64,000 bases of DNA from Frankiales bacterium (GTDB taxonomy: Bacteria; Actinomycetota; Actinomycetes; Mycobacteriales; SCTD01). This document shows, piece by piece, positions 50,027 to 58,596 of the stretch. Where the stretch lies: assembly GCA_025465465.1 (NCBI GenBank), contig JAODND010000045.1, forward strand, positions 1-64,000, in the 5' to 3' direction. Every line of letters begins with the position of its first letter. The stretch's first letter is position 1. Made by a program: the position numbers and the translations under genes. The notes below the pieces were generated by a model. The model saw nothing but the letters and a program-made list of their open reading frames with translations, was not told where the DNA came from and ran no database searches.

Positions 50027-51715
50027 CTACTTGACGGTGAAGGTCTGCTTCGTCTCGTAGCTGTCGAGATCGCTCACCCGGATCTGAAGGTCGATGACGT
50101 AGGTGCCCTTCGACGGGATCACCAGGTTCAGGTCCTCGTAGTGGCCGATCGACTTCAGCGGCGGCGTGACCGTGATCTGGTCGGAGCTGCCCTTCTTCTG
50201 CAGGAAGCCGCTGACCTCGGCGACGGTCTTGGTGAGCCCACTGCTGGTCAGGACGGTGTAGACGTGCAGCCCGTTGACGCCCTTGCGGGCCGGATAGATG
50301 TCGACGGCGACGGTGTAGGGACCAGCGATCGACTTGCCGGTGTACGGCGGCGCGAAGGCCTCCTTCGCGGGGATGCTGTTGACGAGGAAGGCCGTCACGA
50401 CGAGCACCACCACGCTGAGGGCCGCCTCGACGCCGACGCTGCGGCGCAGTCCGGCCACGTCGTCGCCTCCGGGTGCTTCGGGTGGCGCGGCTGTCTCGGT
50501 CGCCGCGGCCACGACCGGCCGGGTGTAGTGCGACCTCACATAGGCGCGTCCGACGAGCGCGAACAGCAGCATCAGCCCGACGAGGGCGTACTTCGAGACG
50601 AGCAGCAGCCCGTACCGCGTGCTGAACAAGGCACCGACCTCGCCCACCTCGCGGATCGTGGCGAAGACCCCGGTGGCGACAAGCAGCACCACCGACCAGA
50701 AGGCGAGCCGTGACCAGCCGGGCAGCAGCGCCGCCTGCTCGTCCTCGGTCCACGAGCGCAGCCCCCGCCTCAGGACGACGAGCCCACCGACCCAGGCGCT
50801 GACGAACACGAGGTGGACGGTGTCGAACACGTCGGTCCACGGTTCCCACGAGCCGACGCCGGCATGCCCGGCCGCCGACCAGGTCATCGCCATCACCAGC
50901 CCCAGGCCGGCGAACAGCCCCGCCGAGGCCCGACCGAGGCGCTTGCCGACCGCGAGCACGGCGACGGCTGCCAGGGCAGCGACCGCGATCCGGGTCGAGG
51001 TGGCCTCTCCGTACTTCGTCTTCATGACCGCCGACAGCAGGCTCGTGTCGAAGGTCTTGCCGAGTCCGTCGCCGGCCGCATAGGGCCCCTCGAGGAACAG
51101 CGCGAGGGCTGCCGTGACGGACTCGACGAGGGCCGCACCGAACAGCATCTTGCGCAGTCTCGGCACGCCCGCGGGCCAGAGGAGCAGGCAGAAGATCGCG
51201 CCGCCGAGGAAGACGAGCAACGCGGCGAACCCGAGGAAGCGGGTCGTCCCCAGGGCGATGCTGGGCGCGCGGGGGGCGGCGTTCAGCGACGTGAGGTTTC
51301 CTCGTCCGACCCGCGCAGCGAGGTCACCACTTGCCTTGCCGACGCTGAACGTGAAGGCGCCCGACACCGGGTGGCTGTCTGCGGACACGACCCGCCAGAG
51401 GACGACGTACGAGCCTTGCGCGAGTCCGCGGCTCAGGGGGATGTGCACGACCGAGCCGCCCCCGCTGAGGAAGGGCACGCCGTTGTCGACCCGGGCGCCC
51501 TGGGCGGTCTCGACCTTGAGCTGGCCGAGCCCGATCGAGACGGCCTCCCCATAGGTGAGGGTGACCTCCGTCGGGGCGCTGTCGAGGATCTGCGAGTCCT
51601 GCGGGGTGGTCTTGAGCAGCGCCGCGTGGGCCATCGCCTCGGGAGCGGCCAGACCGAGCAGGAGCAGCGCGGACAGAAGCGCTCCCATCAGGGCGCCTGC
51701 GCGGCGCATCCTCAT
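50027..51715 (-). CDS. CopC-CopD fusion copper protein (YcnJ-like)
   Basis: A 562-residue fusion. Signal peptide to about 29, then a CopC domain whose mature N-terminus starts at H30 (AHAALLKTTPQ) with a second His in SADSHPVSG, the usual copper site. About eight transmembrane helices follow (CopD), with HxxxG-like AAGHAGVGSW and FDTVHLVFVSAWVGG, then an exported C-terminal domain (from about 455). Thought to handle copper import across the membrane. ATG 51715 overlaps the YcnI-like stop by 4 nt. Confidence 0.88.
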   Translation of the reverse strand: MRMRRAGALMGALLSALLLLGLAAPEAMAHAALLKTTPQDSQILDSAPTEVTLTYGEAVSIGLGQLKVETAQGARVDNGVPFLSGGGSVVHIPLSRGLAQGSYVVLWRVVSADSHPVSGAFTFSVGKASGDLAARVGRGNLTSLNAAPRAPSIALGTTRFLGFAALLVFLGGAIFCLLLWPAGVPRLRKMLFGAALVESVTAALALFLEGPYAAGDGLGKTFDTSLLSAVMKTKYGEATSTRIAVAALAAVAVLAVGKRLGRASAGLFAGLGLVMAMTWSAAGHAGVGSWEPWTDVFDTVHLVFVSAWVGGLVVLRRGLRSWTEDEQAALLPGWSRLAFWSVVLLVATGVFATIREVGEVGALFSTRYGLLLVSKYALVGLMLLFALVGRAYVRSHYTRPVVAAATETAAPPEAPGGDDVAGLRRSVGVEAALSVVVLVVTAFLVNSIPAKEAFAPPYTGKSIAGPYTVAVDIYPARKGVNGLHVYTVLTSSGLTKTVAEVSGFLQKKGSSDQITVTPPLKSIGHYEDLNLVIPSKGTYVIDLQIRVSDLDSYETKQTFTVK

Positions 51716-52425
51716 GACTCAGCTCTTCCGCTGCGGCCGCTGCGCACCAGCGCCCCGAGGGCGAGCAGCGCCGCGAGCACGGCGACGGCCAGCCCCGCGC
51801 CGCCAAGAGCCTTTGCGGTGCTGTCGTCACTGGCGGTCTTTGTCGCGATCGGCGCTGCGGAAGCGCTGACGCTGACCTGAGGAGAGGCCGTCACGGTCGG
51901 CGTGCCCGGTGTGGTCGGCGTCCCGAGCATGAGCACGGGAGCCGGGTGCTCGGCTGACGCGCCGGTCTCGATCCAGCGGACGACGGTGCCGTCCTTGTAG
52001 GTCTGCACGGCCTTGAACGTGATGCTGTCGGTCTCCGGCAAGTGGCCGGCAGCGAGGGTGAAGTCGTCATACCCGCCGGGCGGGATGCCGCCGGCCGTGG
52101 CGGTCCAGACCACATCGACCACGGCGGTCGTGATGTCGCCGTCGTCGGTCTTGATCGGCGTCGCGAGCTTCGTGCTCTTGACGGTGAACGTCCAGCCGGT
52201 CTTGGCCTCGGCATAGACGCCGGCGATCGGCTTGTCGGCAGGCAGCGCGATCTCGACCTTGGTCGTCGGTGCGGGCTCCTCGTTGGGCACACGGAACACG
52301 ATCTCCGCGTCGTCGCCGCCCGGGGTCGCGTCACCACTGTGCACGGTGACGTGGGCGGCGGCGGGCAGGGCGAGCAGGATCACGGCAGCGGCCGTGGCGG
52401 GCAGGGCAAAGCGCTTGGTGTGCAA
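51712..52425 (-). CDS. YcnI-like copper-binding membrane protein (DUF1775)
   Basis: A 237-residue exported protein. The signal peptide ends at PAAA, leaving H25 as the first residue of HVTVHSGDATPG, the conserved copper ligand of YcnI. A beta-sandwich domain is followed by a Pro/Thr linker and a C-terminal membrane anchor. TTG 52425 has AGGAG at 5 nt, so a rare TTG start is favoured. It is coupled to the CopC-CopD gene and preceded by a small membrane protein gene. Confidence 0.88.
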   Translation of the reverse strand: MHTKRFALPATAAAVILLALPAAAHVTVHSGDATPGGDDAEIVFRVPNEEPAPTTKVEIALPADKPIAGVYAEAKTGWTFTVKSTKLATPIKTDDGDITTAVVDVVWTATAGGIPPGGYDDFTLAAGHLPETDSITFKAVQTYKDGTVVRWIETGASAEHPAPVLMLGTPTTPGTPTVTASPQVSVSASAAPIATKTASDDSTAKALGGAGLAVAVLAALLALGALVRSGRSGRAES

Positions 52426-52457
52426 GGGAACTCCTGGTCTGAGTGCGGGACGGGTGA

Positions 52458-53048
52458 CTACTGCGCGGAGGCGAGTAGCACCGGAGGTCCACGCCGCGGC
52501 GGCTGCGCAGCGACCCAGGAAGTGCGAGGTGCAGCGATGACGAGAACGTGAGGGGCACGCCGCACCGGTGCCGGCACCGTCGGCAGCGCCAGCCGACGTC
52601 CGAGCCGGAGCGCCTTCGCGCCGGCGCGCACGATCGCATCGGCGGTCCAGAGGCCCGCGTCGGCGCGACCGAGCAGCACGCTGGTGAGCACGACAGCAGC
52701 GCCGTGGCTCATCAGCATGGTCGGGGTGACCCCGACCAGCAGGTGCGGCACCCACGAGGCGCGGCCGGACGTGACGTCGGTGCACATCGCCTCGAGCAGC
52801 AGGTGTGTGACGACCTGCGCCGTGAGCACCCAGGCGGCGAACGCGGGAACCCGACGGCGCGACCCGAGGAGGGCGACCGCTGCGGGCCAGCAGACGCCCG
52901 CCGCCACGAGCAGCGCGAAGACGCTGTCGCAGCCGTCGACGAAGGAGTGGGCGATCGCCGCGCCGCCGACCGTCGGGACCGTGAGCACGGCCGCGCGCAC
53001 CCCGCGCACCACACCGGAGTGCGGGTCGACGCGGAGGGAGTCGCTCAC
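52458..53048 (-). CDS. Membrane protein of the copper operon
   Basis: A 196-residue protein with about four hydrophobic segments (VRAAVLTVPTVGGAAIAHSF, LLVAAGVCWPAAVALLG, AWVLTAQVVTHLLLEAM and HLLVGVTPTMLMSHG) and His/Cys/Met residues near the membrane face. The tail is basic and cysteine-free. Similar small proteins precede ycnI in other actinobacteria, so a copper-handling role is plausible but unproved. GTG 53048, 32 nt before ycnI. Confidence 0.68.
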   Translation of the reverse strand: MSDSLRVDPHSGVVRGVRAAVLTVPTVGGAAIAHSFVDGCDSVFALLVAAGVCWPAAVALLGSRRRVPAFAAWVLTAQVVTHLLLEAMCTDVTSGRASWVPHLLVGVTPTMLMSHGAAVVLTSVLLGRADAGLWTADAIVRAGAKALRLGRRLALPTVPAPVRRAPHVLVIAAPRTSWVAAQPPRRGPPVLLASAQ

Positions 53049-53108
53049 GCCCCCATCGTGCCCGAGAATCGGTCGCGATGCAGCACGGGGTGCGCAAGAG
53101 TGCCGCTC

Positions 53109-53954
53109 GTGACCTGGACGACCCGACCGTGCACCCTCGACGACGCGGCTGCCGTGAGCGCGGTGTACACCGCTTTCGACACGGTTGAGTTCGGTGAGCA
53201 GACCTTCGACGAGGATGACGTGCGCACGATCCTGGGACAGGGCTACGAGTGCTGGGTCGCCCTCGAGGACGGCATCGTCGGATTCGCCTCGGTGCACCGC
53301 GAGGGCGATGTCGAGACGCTCACGCTCCCGTCGTACGACCCTGCCCTGCGCGCGCAGCTGCTGGCCCTCGTCCTCGGACGCGCCCGCGAGCACGGACTGG
53401 GCAAGGTGTCGCACTGGGCCGGGCTCGGTGGGCTCAGCGGGCCGTTCCTGGAGTCGCACGGCTTCCAGGACGCGAGCATCAGCTGGAAGCTGGTCCGCGT
53501 GCTGCCCGCACCCGAGCCGAGCTGGCCGGAGGGGATCGAGGTCCGGCCGTTCGTGCAGGAGCGTGACGCAGTCGCCGTATGGGAGTGCGTCACAGAGGGC
53601 TTCCGCGGCACCAGCTTCGGCCGCCCCCGGTCGTTCGAGGAGTGGTCGGAGGTGCACCTTCAGCACCTCATCGACGTCGTGTGCGCCTGGTGCGGCGGCG
53701 AGCTGGTCGGCGTCTCGACCCGCGGCACGCTGCTCGGGCAGGGGTATCTCGCGCAGTTGGCAGTGCTGCCCTCGCAGCGTGGTCTCGGGCTGGGCCGGGC
53801 GCTGCTTCTCGAGACCTTTGCGCGAGACACCGCAGACGGGCACCGGCTCACGTCGCTGTCGGTGGACGGCGACAACGACGGCGCCCGGCGGATCTATGAC
53901 AGCGTGGGCATGACGGTGGACTCTGAGATGCACCGGTGGGACCTCCACCTGTGA
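53109..53954 (+). CDS. Tandem GNAT acetyltransferase
   Basis: A 281-residue protein with two GNAT halves. The C-terminal domain has an intact acetyl-CoA loop (VLPSQRGLGLGRALLLETF) and the IYDSVGMTVDSEMHRWDL ending; the N-terminal half is degenerate. The layout resembles mycothiol synthase MshD, which has an active C-terminal domain, but the N-terminal sequence does not let me name it as MshD. GTG 53109 lacks a clear ribosome site. Divergent from the copper operon. Confidence 0.8.
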   Translation: MTWTTRPCTLDDAAAVSAVYTAFDTVEFGEQTFDEDDVRTILGQGYECWVALEDGIVGFASVHREGDVETLTLPSYDPALRAQLLALVLGRAREHGLGKVSHWAGLGGLSGPFLESHGFQDASISWKLVRVLPAPEPSWPEGIEVRPFVQERDAVAVWECVTEGFRGTSFGRPRSFEEWSEVHLQHLIDVVCAWCGGELVGVSTRGTLLGQGYLAQLAVLPSQRGLGLGRALLLETFARDTADGHRLTSLSVDGDNDGARRIYDSVGMTVDSEMHRWDLHL

Positions 53955-53966
53955 GCGGCGCGGGGC

Positions 53967-54803
53967 TCAGGCCGCCTCGTCGTCGAGCGGGGCGAGCTCT
54001 TCGGCGAGTCCTGCCCACGGCTTGTGCGGTCCGCCCGACGCGGCCATGCCCGTCGGGCAGACGCGCACGAAGTCGCACCAGCCGCACAGCGTCGAGGGAC
54101 GGGCTGGGTAGTCGGTGGCGGCACTGATCTCGGCAGCGATGGCCTCGGCTCGACCGACATGCCGCTGCAGGGACTCCTCGCTGTGCTCCCAGCGGTGCAC
54201 GGTGCCGGTGGGCAGGTGGTGCAACTCGACCACGGTGCAGCCGCCACGGAAGGTCCGCCGCACGCCGAGGGCGTAGAGCGCGAGGGCGAGCGACCCGCGG
54301 GCGTCGTCCTCGGACAGGACGGAACGTCCGGTCTTGTAGTCGACGACGACCAGCTCGTGACCGCGGTCGTCGACGCGGTCGATGCGGCCGCTCACCGCGA
54401 GGGTCGCGGTCTTGAAGGCCACGGTGCGCTCGATGCCACGCGGCTCGTGCTCCGGGTCGACCTCCTCGACGTACCTCGCGACCATGTCACCGGTGTAGCC
54501 CTTCCACCGGTCGGCCTGACCACCGTCGGAGAACCCGTCCGTGGACCAGGCATCGTGCAGCAGTCCACGCGCGGCCGACGGTGTGCGGCGGGGCAGCGGG
54601 AGGTCCCACCACCTCGCGAGCGCCAGGTGGGCGGCGGCGCCGACGCTGTTGTGCGCCCACCCTGGTCCCTTGGCCGGCGCCGGCCTGTCGAGGTAGGTGA
54701 ACCGGTAGCGCCGCGGGCAGTCGAGCCAGGTCGTCAGCCGGGACGGCGTGCAGCTGAACAGCCGCGCCGGCATGCCCTCGAGACCCAGCTGCTCCACGGT
54801 CAC
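53967..54803 (-). CDS. RecB-like PD-(D/E)XK nuclease with FeS cluster
   Basis: A 278-residue single-domain RecB/Cas4-type nuclease. The catalytic part shows VSGRIDRVDDRG and LVVVDYKTGR. A cysteine at C29 (WLDCPRRYR) and three near the end (TLCGWCDFVRVCP) would ligate a 4Fe-4S cluster. Such proteins are common in actinobacteria (Rv2119-type) with no assigned pathway. No helicase is attached. GTG 54803. It converges on the GNAT gene with a 12-nt gap. Confidence 0.85.
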   Translation of the reverse strand: MTVEQLGLEGMPARLFSCTPSRLTTWLDCPRRYRFTYLDRPAPAKGPGWAHNSVGAAAHLALARWWDLPLPRRTPSAARGLLHDAWSTDGFSDGGQADRWKGYTGDMVARYVEEVDPEHEPRGIERTVAFKTATLAVSGRIDRVDDRGHELVVVDYKTGRSVLSEDDARGSLALALYALGVRRTFRGGCTVVELHHLPTGTVHRWEHSEESLQRHVGRAEAIAAEISAATDYPARPSTLCGWCDFVRVCPTGMAASGGPHKPWAGLAEELAPLDDEAA

Positions 54804-54842
54804 ATCCTCGCGGACGGGGACGACAGACCGGGTCAGTGTGGG

Positions 54843-55463
54843 TCAGGGTGTGGACGCGGCGATGAAGCCCATCACGCTGTTCGCGAGCAGCTGCACCGCG
54901 ATGGCCGAGAGCAGCAGACCGGCGATCCGGGTGAGCAGCACGATGCCCGACTCGCGGATGACCTTGGTGATGGTCACGCTGAAGAACAACGACAGGAACA
55001 CGAGCAGGTGCACAGCCACGATGCCGGCGCCGATCGCCACCCGGCCGCCGGTCGTGTGGTGCTGCTGGACGAAGACGATCGTGGCCACGATCGTGCCGGG
55101 GCCCGCGAGCAGCGGCGTGCCCAGCGGCACGAGGGCCACGCTGACGTCGTCGATCTCGCTCGGGTCGTCCTGCTTCCCGGTGAGCAGCTCGAGGGCGACG
55201 ATGGTGAGCAGCAGGCCACCGGCGCCCTGGAGCGCCGGGATGGTGATGCCCAGGTAGTTCAGGATCTGCTGCCCGAGCAGCGCAAAGACCGAGATGACCG
55301 CCAGCGAGACGAGCACGGCCTGGCCGGCGAGCTTGCGGCGCTTCTTGTTGGACCGCCCGGCGGTGAGCGACAGGAACAGCGGGACGTTGCCGACGGGATC
55401 CATGATGACCGTCAGGGTCACGAGCACGGTGCCGAAGACGGTGGCGTCGAAGTACTGGCTCAC
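54843..55463 (-). CDS. MarC family integral membrane protein
   Basis: A 206-residue protein with six predicted transmembrane helices of the MarC/UPF0056 family (VIMDPVGNVPLFLSLT at about 20-35 and GAGGLLLTIVALELLTG). Role unknown; MarC was once linked to multidrug resistance without support. ATG 55463 overlaps the PHP gene stop by 4 nt, so both are co-translated. Confidence 0.9.
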   Translation of the reverse strand: MSQYFDATVFGTVLVTLTVIMDPVGNVPLFLSLTAGRSNKKRRKLAGQAVLVSLAVISVFALLGQQILNYLGITIPALQGAGGLLLTIVALELLTGKQDDPSEIDDVSVALVPLGTPLLAGPGTIVATIVFVQQHHTTGGRVAIGAGIVAVHLLVFLSLFFSVTITKVIRESGIVLLTRIAGLLLSAIAVQLLANSVMGFIAASTP

Positions 55464-56302
55464 AGCACGTCCACGCCGGTCGCTCGGGACGCGATCTCGT
55501 CGAGAACGCCTGGCGCGGTGGCGTTCTCACCCAGCCGCACCTGCTTGTTGCTGCCGTGGAAGTCGCTGGAGCCGGTCACGAGCAGGCCGAGCGAGCCGGC
55601 CATCGCGCGCAGCCGTTCGCGGGTCTCGGGTGTGTGGTCGACGTGATCGACCTCGAGGCCGCCGAGACCGGCCGCCGCCATCTCCTCGATGACGTCGTCT
55701 CCCACGGTGCGGCCCCGGCCGTCGGCGCCGGGGTGGGCAAAGACGGTGACGCCACCCGCTGCGTGGACGAGATGCATCGCGTCGATCACGTCGAGCTCGT
55801 GCTTGCCGGCCCAGTAGCGGCCGCGCGTCCCGATCCAGTCGGACGTGAAGGCTTCCTCGATCGTGGCGACGAGACCGCTGTCGATGAGAGCCCGCGCGAT
55901 GTGCGGCCGCCCGACGGTGCCGTCGGCGTGTTCGCGGACCTGCTCCCAGCTGACGGGATGGCCGTCTGCAACCAGCATCGCGACCATCCGCTCGGCGCGG
56001 GACACCCGGCTGTCGCGAAGCACCCCCAGCTGCTCGGCCAGCGCGGCGTCATCGGGGTCGAAGAGATAGCCGAGCAGGTGCAGCGAGACCCCACCGCGAC
56101 TGCAGGAGATCTCGGCACCCCGGACGAGGCGCAGACCGTCGGGCAGCGCGGCCGCTGCGGCGTCCCAGCCCTCCGTGGTGTCGTGGTCGGTGAGGGCGAC
56201 CACCGCCAGGCCGGCCTCGGAGGCAGCACGGACCAGCGTCTCGGGCGGGGTGGTGCCGTCGGAGGCGGTGGAGTGCGTGTGGAGGTCGATCGAGCCGGGC
56301 AC
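55460..56302 (-). CDS. PHP-domain phosphoesterase (YciV/RNase AM-like)
   Basis: A 280-residue metal-dependent phosphoesterase. PHP metal motifs are visible: HTHSTASDG near the start, LTDHDT, RPHIARAL, TVFAHPG and GSSDFHG. Close relatives such as YciV act as 5'-nucleases on small RNA or on 3',5'-pAp. GTG 56302 has TAGCCT 6 nt upstream. First gene of a coupled pair with MarC. Confidence 0.88.
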   Translation of the reverse strand: MPGSIDLHTHSTASDGTTPPETLVRAASEAGLAVVALTDHDTTEGWDAAAAALPDGLRLVRGAEISCSRGGVSLHLLGYLFDPDDAALAEQLGVLRDSRVSRAERMVAMLVADGHPVSWEQVREHADGTVGRPHIARALIDSGLVATIEEAFTSDWIGTRGRYWAGKHELDVIDAMHLVHAAGGVTVFAHPGADGRGRTVGDDVIEEMAAAGLGGLEVDHVDHTPETRERLRAMAGSLGLLVTGSSDFHGSNKQVRLGENATAPGVLDEIASRATGVDVL

Positions 56303-56308
56303 GCGGCC

Positions 56309-56314
56309 AGGCTA
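56309..56314 (-). promoter_or_regulatory. Candidate -10 box for leaderless PHP transcript
   Basis: TAGCCT on the minus strand, 6 nt before the GTG at 56302. Confidence 0.45.
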
Positions 56315-56338
56315 GGTCACGTCAGCGACTCAGCGGAG

Positions 56339-56947
56339 TCAGTGGAGTCTCGGTGACGGCGCTCCGGCCGCGAGCGCGAGCTGGTCGCGCCGCAGGTCGT
56401 GCAGCTCGACGTGCTCGAGCAGCACGAGCTCGGCCGCGGGGGGCCAGAGCACCGCCCAGAGCCACACCCCGCTCGCCTCGCCGACGAACGCCACCCGGTC
56501 CGCAGCCGAGTCGCACCGCCACAGGGGGGTGGGGTGGTTGGCCGCCAGGATCTTGGCGTCAGGGGCGCCCTCCGCGCAGCTGCCCGGGTCGAGAGCCGGC
56601 AGGCCCGCCAGACCGGCGCCGAGGCCGACGCCTGGCTCCTCGCTGACGAGCAGCATGTCGGCCGGACCACCGAGGGGCGACGGACCCGACACGGCGAGCA
56701 CGGTGGCGCTGGCACCCGTGCGCTCGTCGCCGCACCAGCCGACCCCTCCGACCGTCCACCCGGCGATGAGCAGCTGCGGAGACCACAGCGGCACGCGCGA
56801 CGTCGCGGCCACCTTGGGGATGACATCTGCCGATCCGACGTACCAGGGCTGCACCTTGCCGTGGTCGGCGCAGGTCCAGTCGCTGGACATCAACCCCGGA
56901 GCGCGAAGAGCGCCGGAGCACCGTGGGCACCGTGGAGCGACGCTCAT
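56339..56947 (-). CDS. DUF6758-like protein
   Basis: A 202-residue protein with an N-terminal zinc-knuckle-like segment (APRCPRCSGALRAP, then WTCADHGKVQPW) and a larger alpha/beta domain rich in Gly and Leu. It resembles the actinobacterial family DUF6758; I am not certain of the number. No signal peptide. Its start at 56947 lies 48 nt after the MaoC-like stop, on the same strand. Function unknown. Confidence 0.68.
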   Translation of the reverse strand: MSVAPRCPRCSGALRAPGLMSSDWTCADHGKVQPWYVGSADVIPKVAATSRVPLWSPQLLIAGWTVGGVGWCGDERTGASATVLAVSGPSPLGGPADMLLVSEEPGVGLGAGLAGLPALDPGSCAEGAPDAKILAANHPTPLWRCDSAADRVAFVGEASGVWLWAVLWPPAAELVLLEHVELHDLRRDQLALAAGAPSPRLH

Positions 56948-56995
56948 ACCCTGACGGTCCGCTCCCAGGAGCCCTGGGTCAAGAGCCCGGCGGTG

Positions 56996-57496
56996 CTACT
57001 CCTGCAGCACCGGGCGACCGGGCTGCTCACCACCGCGCGCGTCGAGGTAGCTCTGCTTGGGCACCATGACCTTGCGACGGAAGATGCAGACGAGCACACC
57101 GTCCTGGTTGTAGCCCTTGGTCTCGACATAGACGATGCCGCGGTCGTCCTTGCTCTTGCTCTCGGTCTTGTCGAGGACCTCGGTCTGGCCATAGATGGTG
57201 TCGCCGTGAAACGTCGGGAAGACGTGCTTGAGCGACTCGACCTCGAGGTTGGCGATCGCCTTGCCGCTGACGTCGGCCACGGACATCCCGAGCAGCAGCG
57301 AATAGACGTAGTTGCCGACGACGACGTTCTTGCCCTGGGGAGTCGTCGCCGCATAGTTGGCATCCAGGTGCAGCGGGTGATGGTTCATCGTCAGCAGGCA
57401 GAACAGGTGGTCGTCGTACTCCGTGACGGTCTTGCCTGGCCAGTGCTTGTAGGTCGCCCCGACCTCGAACTCCTCGTAGCTGCGACCGAACTGCAC
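56996..57496 (-). CDS. MaoC family dehydratase
   Basis: A 166-residue hot-dog-fold hydratase with TVTEYDDHLFCLLTMNHHPLHLD-like hydratase motif (about 22-44), VVVGNYVYSLLLGMSVADVSG, and YVETKGYNQDG. I chose GTG 57496 because AGGAGG lies 5-6 nt upstream; a longer frame to 57556 lacks this. Probably acts on acyl-CoA in a lipid or dicarboxylic-acid path; the CitE-like lyase 6 kb away could be related. Confidence 0.85.
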   Translation of the reverse strand: MQFGRSYEEFEVGATYKHWPGKTVTEYDDHLFCLLTMNHHPLHLDANYAATTPQGKNVVVGNYVYSLLLGMSVADVSGKAIANLEVESLKHVFPTFHGDTIYGQTEVLDKTESKSKDDRGIVYVETKGYNQDGVLVCIFRRKVMVPKQSYLDARGGEQPGRPVLQE

Positions 57497-57583
57497 AACT
57501 GCCTCCTGGTACGGCGGATCTGTTGCTGCCCAGTGTCGCAGCGTGATCGCCGTCACGACCGAGCCGGGTCTCGGGTCGAGCGC

Positions 57584-57826
57584 TCAAGACCTGGGGAGCT
57601 CCCACAGCTTCACGGCGTCGCCCGCGAATTCGTGGACGTAGCCACAGGAGGCACAGATCAGTCCCAACGCAGACTGGTTCGCCCAGCCGAGGTCAAGGAA
57701 CTCCATGCCGCTGGTGTTGAGCTTGACCTCCTGGTCCCAGAACTGTCCGTGGCCGCAGACGAGGCAGACAAGCGCTCGGTCAGCGATCGTCGCGGTCACC
57801 GGCTGCTTGCTCTTGAACAGTCCCAT
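57584..57826 (-). CDS. Small zinc-ribbon protein
   Basis: An 80-residue protein with two CxxC pairs (LVCLVCGHGQFWD and LICASCGYVHEF) and the conserved core NTSGMEFLDLGWAN. Homologues are widespread in actinobacteria without known function. ATG 57826 starts MGLFKSKQPVTATIADRAL. Same strand as the SnoaL-like gene 46 nt upstream. Confidence 0.78.
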   Translation of the reverse strand: MGLFKSKQPVTATIADRALVCLVCGHGQFWDQEVKLNTSGMEFLDLGWANQSALGLICASCGYVHEFAGDAVKLWELPRS

Positions 57827-57872
57827 GCCGGGTGAGTCTGCCGTGCGAGCCGAGTCTCGGCACGCACTTGCC

Positions 57873-58229
57873 TCAGCCGGTCTGGATGCTGACGTGCTCA
57901 GTGATCTGGTCCCCGGCGAACCTGAAGACGTCGATCCACTCGCTCCGGCTGGCCGACCCGGCGGACGTGACAGTGGCGGTCGTGAACACCGCGACAGCAT
58001 CGTCCCGATCGGCGATCTGGTCGATGACCTGCCGGGTTTCGATCCCGCCGAGAGCCGACTGAAACCACTCGGCCACGCCTTCGGGACCGGTGACCGACGC
58101 AGCATCGGTCACGTCGTTGGCGAGTATGTGCCACCGGCAGTCCGGTGCGAGGTAGGCCGTCGCGCGACGCCAGTCCTTCTCGTCGATGGCCAGGTAGAAG
58201 TCGCGCAGGAGCGCTGTCCGATCTGTCAT
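57873..58229 (-). CDS. SnoaL/NTF2-like protein
   Basis: A 118-residue cone-fold protein (MTDRTALLRDFYLAIDEKDW, CRWHILANDV, EWIDVFRFAGDQI). Members are polyketide cyclases, isomerases or have no activity; nothing here identifies a substrate. ATG 58229. It follows the DCC-family gene by 7 nt and is probably in the same transcript. Confidence 0.82.
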   Translation of the reverse strand: MTDRTALLRDFYLAIDEKDWRRATAYLAPDCRWHILANDVTDAASVTGPEGVAEWFQSALGGIETRQVIDQIADRDDAVAVFTTATVTSAGSASRSEWIDVFRFAGDQITEHVSIQTG

Positions 58230-58236
58230 CACCGCA

Positions 58237-58596
58237 TCACGCAGCTCTCTTGCAGGCCGGTGTTCCCCCGGGAAGCGACATCCGATGGGCGGCGACCCAG
58301 TCGTAGAGGCGGGCGGCCGCCCACGAGACGCCAGGCGCGAGCAGCAGCCAGCCCACCGGCTGCCAGCCACGGCTCCCGAGCAGCAGCTGCGCGACCGCCT
58401 CGTGACCGCTGCGGTGCCCGCCGTCGTCCGACACCCACTGCAGCTTCTCCGTGCACTCCTCCGGGGTGAGGTCCAACGCCTCGAGATCCGCGTGCTGCCA
58501 AGGGATCACGGCATCCGCGTGGATGCGCAGCCGTGCCATCAGGCCCACCGAGGTCGTGCAGAAGCCGCAGTCGCCGTCGTACACGAGGGTGCTCAC
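58237..58596 (-). CDS. DCC family (DUF393) thiol-disulfide-like protein
   Basis: A 119-residue protein beginning MSTLVYDGDCGFCTTSVG: the DxxCxxC motif (C10, C13) of the DUF393/DCC family, predicted thioredoxin-like. GTG 58596 overlaps the DUF2332 stop by 4 nt. The C-terminal half carries a hydrophobic helix (VGWLLLAPGVSWAAA). Role unknown. Confidence 0.85.
   Translation of the reverse strand: MSTLVYDGDCGFCTTSVGLMARLRIHADAVIPWQHADLEALDLTPEECTEKLQWVSDDGGHRSGHEAVAQLLLGSRGWQPVGWLLLAPGVSWAAARLYDWVAAHRMSLPGGTPACKRAA

Noticed and set aside
56996..57556. Longer N-terminus for the MaoC gene starting at 57556
   Set aside because: The GTG at 57496 has an AGGAGG site at proper spacing and matches the usual start of MaoC proteins.
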